A stretch of 64,000 bases of DNA, taken from Streptomyces neyagawaensis. Its GTDB lineage: Bacteria; Actinomycetota; Actinomycetes; Streptomycetales; Streptomycetaceae. Location of the stretch: assembly GCF_023516595.1 (NCBI RefSeq), contig NZ_JAMGBG010000011.1, positions 124,001-188,000 of the forward strand, read 5' to 3'. A model generated the notes under the pieces. It had not been told where the DNA came from, made no database searches, and saw nothing but the letters and a program-made list of their open reading frames with translations. This document shows, one piece after another, positions 62,217 through 64,000 of this stretch. How positions within the stretch are numbered: position 1 is the first letter of the stretch; each line of letters begins with the position of its first letter. Position numbers and translations under genes: made by a program.

Positions 62217-62681
62217 TCAGCTGCCGGAAGCGCCCTTCGCGCCGATGTGGAAGATCTTGTAGTCGCGGCTCATGTCGACGACGAGCTTGGTCTTCTTGCC
62301 GCTGCCCCAGGTGAAGGTGATCCCGGCCTCCGTGTGGTTCGCGGTGCCGTTGTCGGTGACCTTCCACGACACGGGCACGTTCTGGGCGCGCAGAACGCCG
62401 TCCGCGTTGTTCTTCGCCTCCCAGGCCTTGAGCTGCTTGCGCAGATCGGCCGTCAGGTAGTACTTCCGCAACTCCTCGGCGAGCTTGCCGCCGCCTGCCG
62501 GGCCGCTCTGCGCGTCGATGTAGGCGCCGTAGAAGTCGGCGATACGGGTCACCGCGTCGGAGGGCTTGCCGCTGACGGTGCGCGGACCGCCGGCGGACGC
62601 CGTGGCCGTCATGCCGAGGCCGAGGGCCAGGGCGAGGCTCGCGCCCAGAGCGGTGCGGCGGAGGGTGCGCGTGCTGTTCAT
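62217..62681 (-). CDS. Small secreted protein of unknown function
   Basis: The 154-residue protein has a signal peptide (1-30, MNSTRTLRRTALGASLALAL...ASA). The mature part has ADFYGAYIDAQSGPAGG, LAEELRKYYLTADLRKQLKA and a beta-rich C-terminus, the outline of an NTF2-like or SnoaL-type lipoprotein-like domain, but without cysteine. It lies 80 bases downstream of another secreted-protein gene on the same strand, likely one transcription unit. Confidence 0.72.
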   Translation of the reverse strand: MNSTRTLRRTALGASLALALGLGMTATASAGGPRTVSGKPSDAVTRIADFYGAYIDAQSGPAGGGKLAEELRKYYLTADLRKQLKAWEAKNNADGVLRAQNVPVSWKVTDNGTANHTEAGITFTWGSGKKTKLVVDMSRDYKIFHIGAKGASGS

Positions 62682-62761
62682 GTGATTCCCCGGTCTTCTC
62701 TTACTGCTGTCGTGTGATCGTGTGATCGGGTGGTGAGTGGTGCCGGTCGGCGGCCGTGGGC

Positions 62762-63415
62762 TCAGTGGAGCTTGTTCACGGCCGTGGTCGTCGTCTTCTT
62801 GAACGCCTTGACCGGCGCGCTCTCGAAGTCGCCCATCTGGGCCCAGTCGACGACGGTGACGGTCCTGCCGTCGCGGCCCACCGAGAGCAGCTGGACGTCC
62901 ATCGCGCCCCAGGACGTCCGGACGTGCAGCCCGTGGACGCGGGCGCCCTCCTCGACCGGCAGCGAGCCGTAGTCCCGGTACTGGGCCTTGAGGTCGGGGT
63001 CGGCGTCGATGCGGGCCGCGCACTTCCGGTAGTCCTTGTTCAGCCGCGCGGCGAGAGCCTTGGCCTTGGCAGCGCTGCCCACGACGATGGTGAGCTGTCT
63101 GGCGCTGGTCTCCAGGTCGGTGCGGAAGACGCGGTGCCGGGCGTCGTACGCCAGGAGGGCGTCACCCAGGCAGTACTGGAACTCCTCGGGCACACCGTCG
63201 GTGACCTTGCCCGCACGCCAGGAGGACGACGGGTGGGGCGGGAGCTGGGACGCCGAGAGGAACTTCGGCGCGGCGCTCGCCTTCGCCGCGGGTGCCGGTG
63301 CGCCGGCCGCTGTTGCGCCGGTCGTGGGTGAGGCGGTCGCCGTGACCGCGGAGCCCGCCGCGAGGCATGCGGCGATGAGTGCGGTGAGCACGCCTGCTCG
63401 GGTGCGCTTGGGCAT
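62762..63415 (-). CDS. Secreted protein of unknown function with two cysteines
   Basis: The 217-residue protein has a signal peptide (1-28) and an Ala-rich linker, then a domain starting about residue 50 (FLSASQLPPHPSSSWRAGKV). It carries two cysteines in EEFQYCLGDALLAYD and NKDYRKCAARIDADP, probably a disulfide. Proteins of this outline are common in Streptomyces secretomes and may be lipoprotein-like sensors, but I do not recognise a function. ATG 63415 with GGGGGGA upstream. First gene of a probable two-gene unit divergent from an HTH gene. Confidence 0.72.
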   Translation of the reverse strand: MPKRTRAGVLTALIAACLAAGSAVTATASPTTGATAAGAPAPAAKASAAPKFLSASQLPPHPSSSWRAGKVTDGVPEEFQYCLGDALLAYDARHRVFRTDLETSARQLTIVVGSAAKAKALAARLNKDYRKCAARIDADPDLKAQYRDYGSLPVEEGARVHGLHVRTSWGAMDVQLLSVGRDGRTVTVVDWAQMGDFESAPVKAFKKTTTTAVNKLH

Positions 63416-63637
63416 GGATGTCCCCCCAATGAACGAGTACGTGGATGTCCGGGTGCCGCCGACGCCGGGTGGTCCGTCCGGTCTGGTCGGTGCGACACCA
63501 AGAGCTTCAGCCGTCACCGGACACCGGCGCAACGATCTGGGACGCGTCCACCGGGGTGGAACCATCCCAGCCCCTCTGACGTGCAGGTATATGGAGTCCT
63601 GGGATGCCGTCCCGGGACGGGGAGGGCAGGGAGAGAA

Positions 63638-64000
63638 GTGTCGGCAGCACCGCAGGACGTCCAGGCATTCGCGGCGTGGCTCACCCGACTGAAGGAAGGC
63701 ACGGACCGCAGTTACGGCCAGTTGGCCCGTCGGCTCCACATGAACACGTCCACGCTGCACCGCTACTGCGCCGGTGACACGGTCCCCACGGACTTCGCCC
63801 CTGTGGAGCGGTTCGCCGCGCTGTGCGGGGCGACCGCGGAGGAACGGATGGAACTGCACCGCCTGTGGCTCCTGGCGGTCGCGGCCCGCCAGCGGGCGCG
63901 GACGGGGGGCGCGGGGGCCGGGGCGGGCACCGGGGCCGGTGGCAGTAAGGGGGCAGGGACCGGGGCTGAGACAGCGGCAGACGCGGAGACGAAGACCGAG
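63638..64000 (+). CDS. Helix-turn-helix (XRE-like) regulator, 5' part only
   Basis: The 121 codons present begin with a GTG after GGGAGAGAA and encode an HTH: SYGQLARRLHMNTSTLHRYCAG, followed by PVERFAALCGATAEERMELHR and a Gly/Ala/Thr-rich linker that runs off the right edge. Large Streptomyces proteins of this type continue into TPR, ATPase or hydrolase domains. Partner and function are out of view. Confidence 0.82.
   Translation, partial: MSAAPQDVQAFAAWLTRLKEGTDRSYGQLARRLHMNTSTLHRYCAGDTVPTDFAPVERFAALCGATAEERMELHRLWLLAVAARQRARTGGAGAGAGTGAGGSKGAGTGAETAADAETKTE

Overview
The window is a piece of a Streptomyces (or very close actinomycete) chromosome. Base composition is very GC-rich throughout, and the gene content is typical of the genus: an SsgA-like sporulation protein, an NsdA/NsdB-type regulator, a GH19 chitinase behind two DasR-like boxes, a DUF397 protein, a CGNR zinc-finger protein and many GTG or leaderless starts. 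I see no rRNA, tRNA or CRISPR array. All identifications come from reading the translations and motifs; no database search was run.

Layout. 1-3.2 kb: an edge-truncated SAM methyltransferase and a secreted penicillin/AHL-acylase-type Ntn hydrolase. 3.4-12.3 kb: a lipid/CoA catabolism block with two acyl-CoA ligases, an alpha/beta hydrolase with an extra C-terminal domain, and a translationally coupled run of crotonase, DUF35 OB-fold protein and two thiolase-fold proteins that lack the Claisen cysteine. The last three suggest a retro-aldolase like the Ltp2-ChsH2 pair. 12.7-15.8 kb: GT2 (GtrB-like), GtrA and a multi-spanning GT-C-like protein, a three-component lipid-linked glycosylation set. 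15.8-20.9 kb: a CGNR protein, an unknown protein, a PGRP/amidase cell-wall hydrolase and an orphan periplasmic-binding-fold protein without a signal peptide. 21.0-23.5 kb: a decayed mobile region with a probable integrase tail, an intact small P-loop NTPase and a frameshifted, internally deleted Tn3-family transposase.

23.5-30 kb: a phosphotransferase, an NsdA-like TPR regulator, a PAS-PP2C phosphatase, an SsgA-like protein and a BaeRF3 protein, which together look developmental or stress related. 30-39 kb: secreted and membrane proteins, several GNAT acetyltransferases and a phosphotransferase. 39.4-47.2 kb: an ECF sigma factor divergent from a MerR protein with a cobalamin-binding-type domain, then a photolyase, an SDR-DUF2867 protein, a MarR regulator and an MMPL exporter. 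The first four resemble LitR/LitS-type light-response loci. 47.2-52.8 kb: an organosulfur scavenging operon (LysR regulator; 27-aa Cys-containing leader peptide; SfnG, SsuE, SfnB, SsuD). 52.8-64 kb: GNAT, RibD-like reductase, an acyl-CoA-dehydrogenase-fold enzyme, chitinase, secreted PI-PLC-like protein, a conserved unknown, VOC protein, adenosine deaminase, DinB protein, two small secreted proteins and a helix-turn-helix gene cut by the window end.

The most rewarding parts are the putative retro-aldolase module, the light/B12 locus and the leader-peptide-controlled sulfur operon. Short tandem repeats between genes, an inverted-repeat element at 56.8 kb and a series of -10 boxes set 6-7 bases before start codons (leaderless transcripts) are also worth attention.
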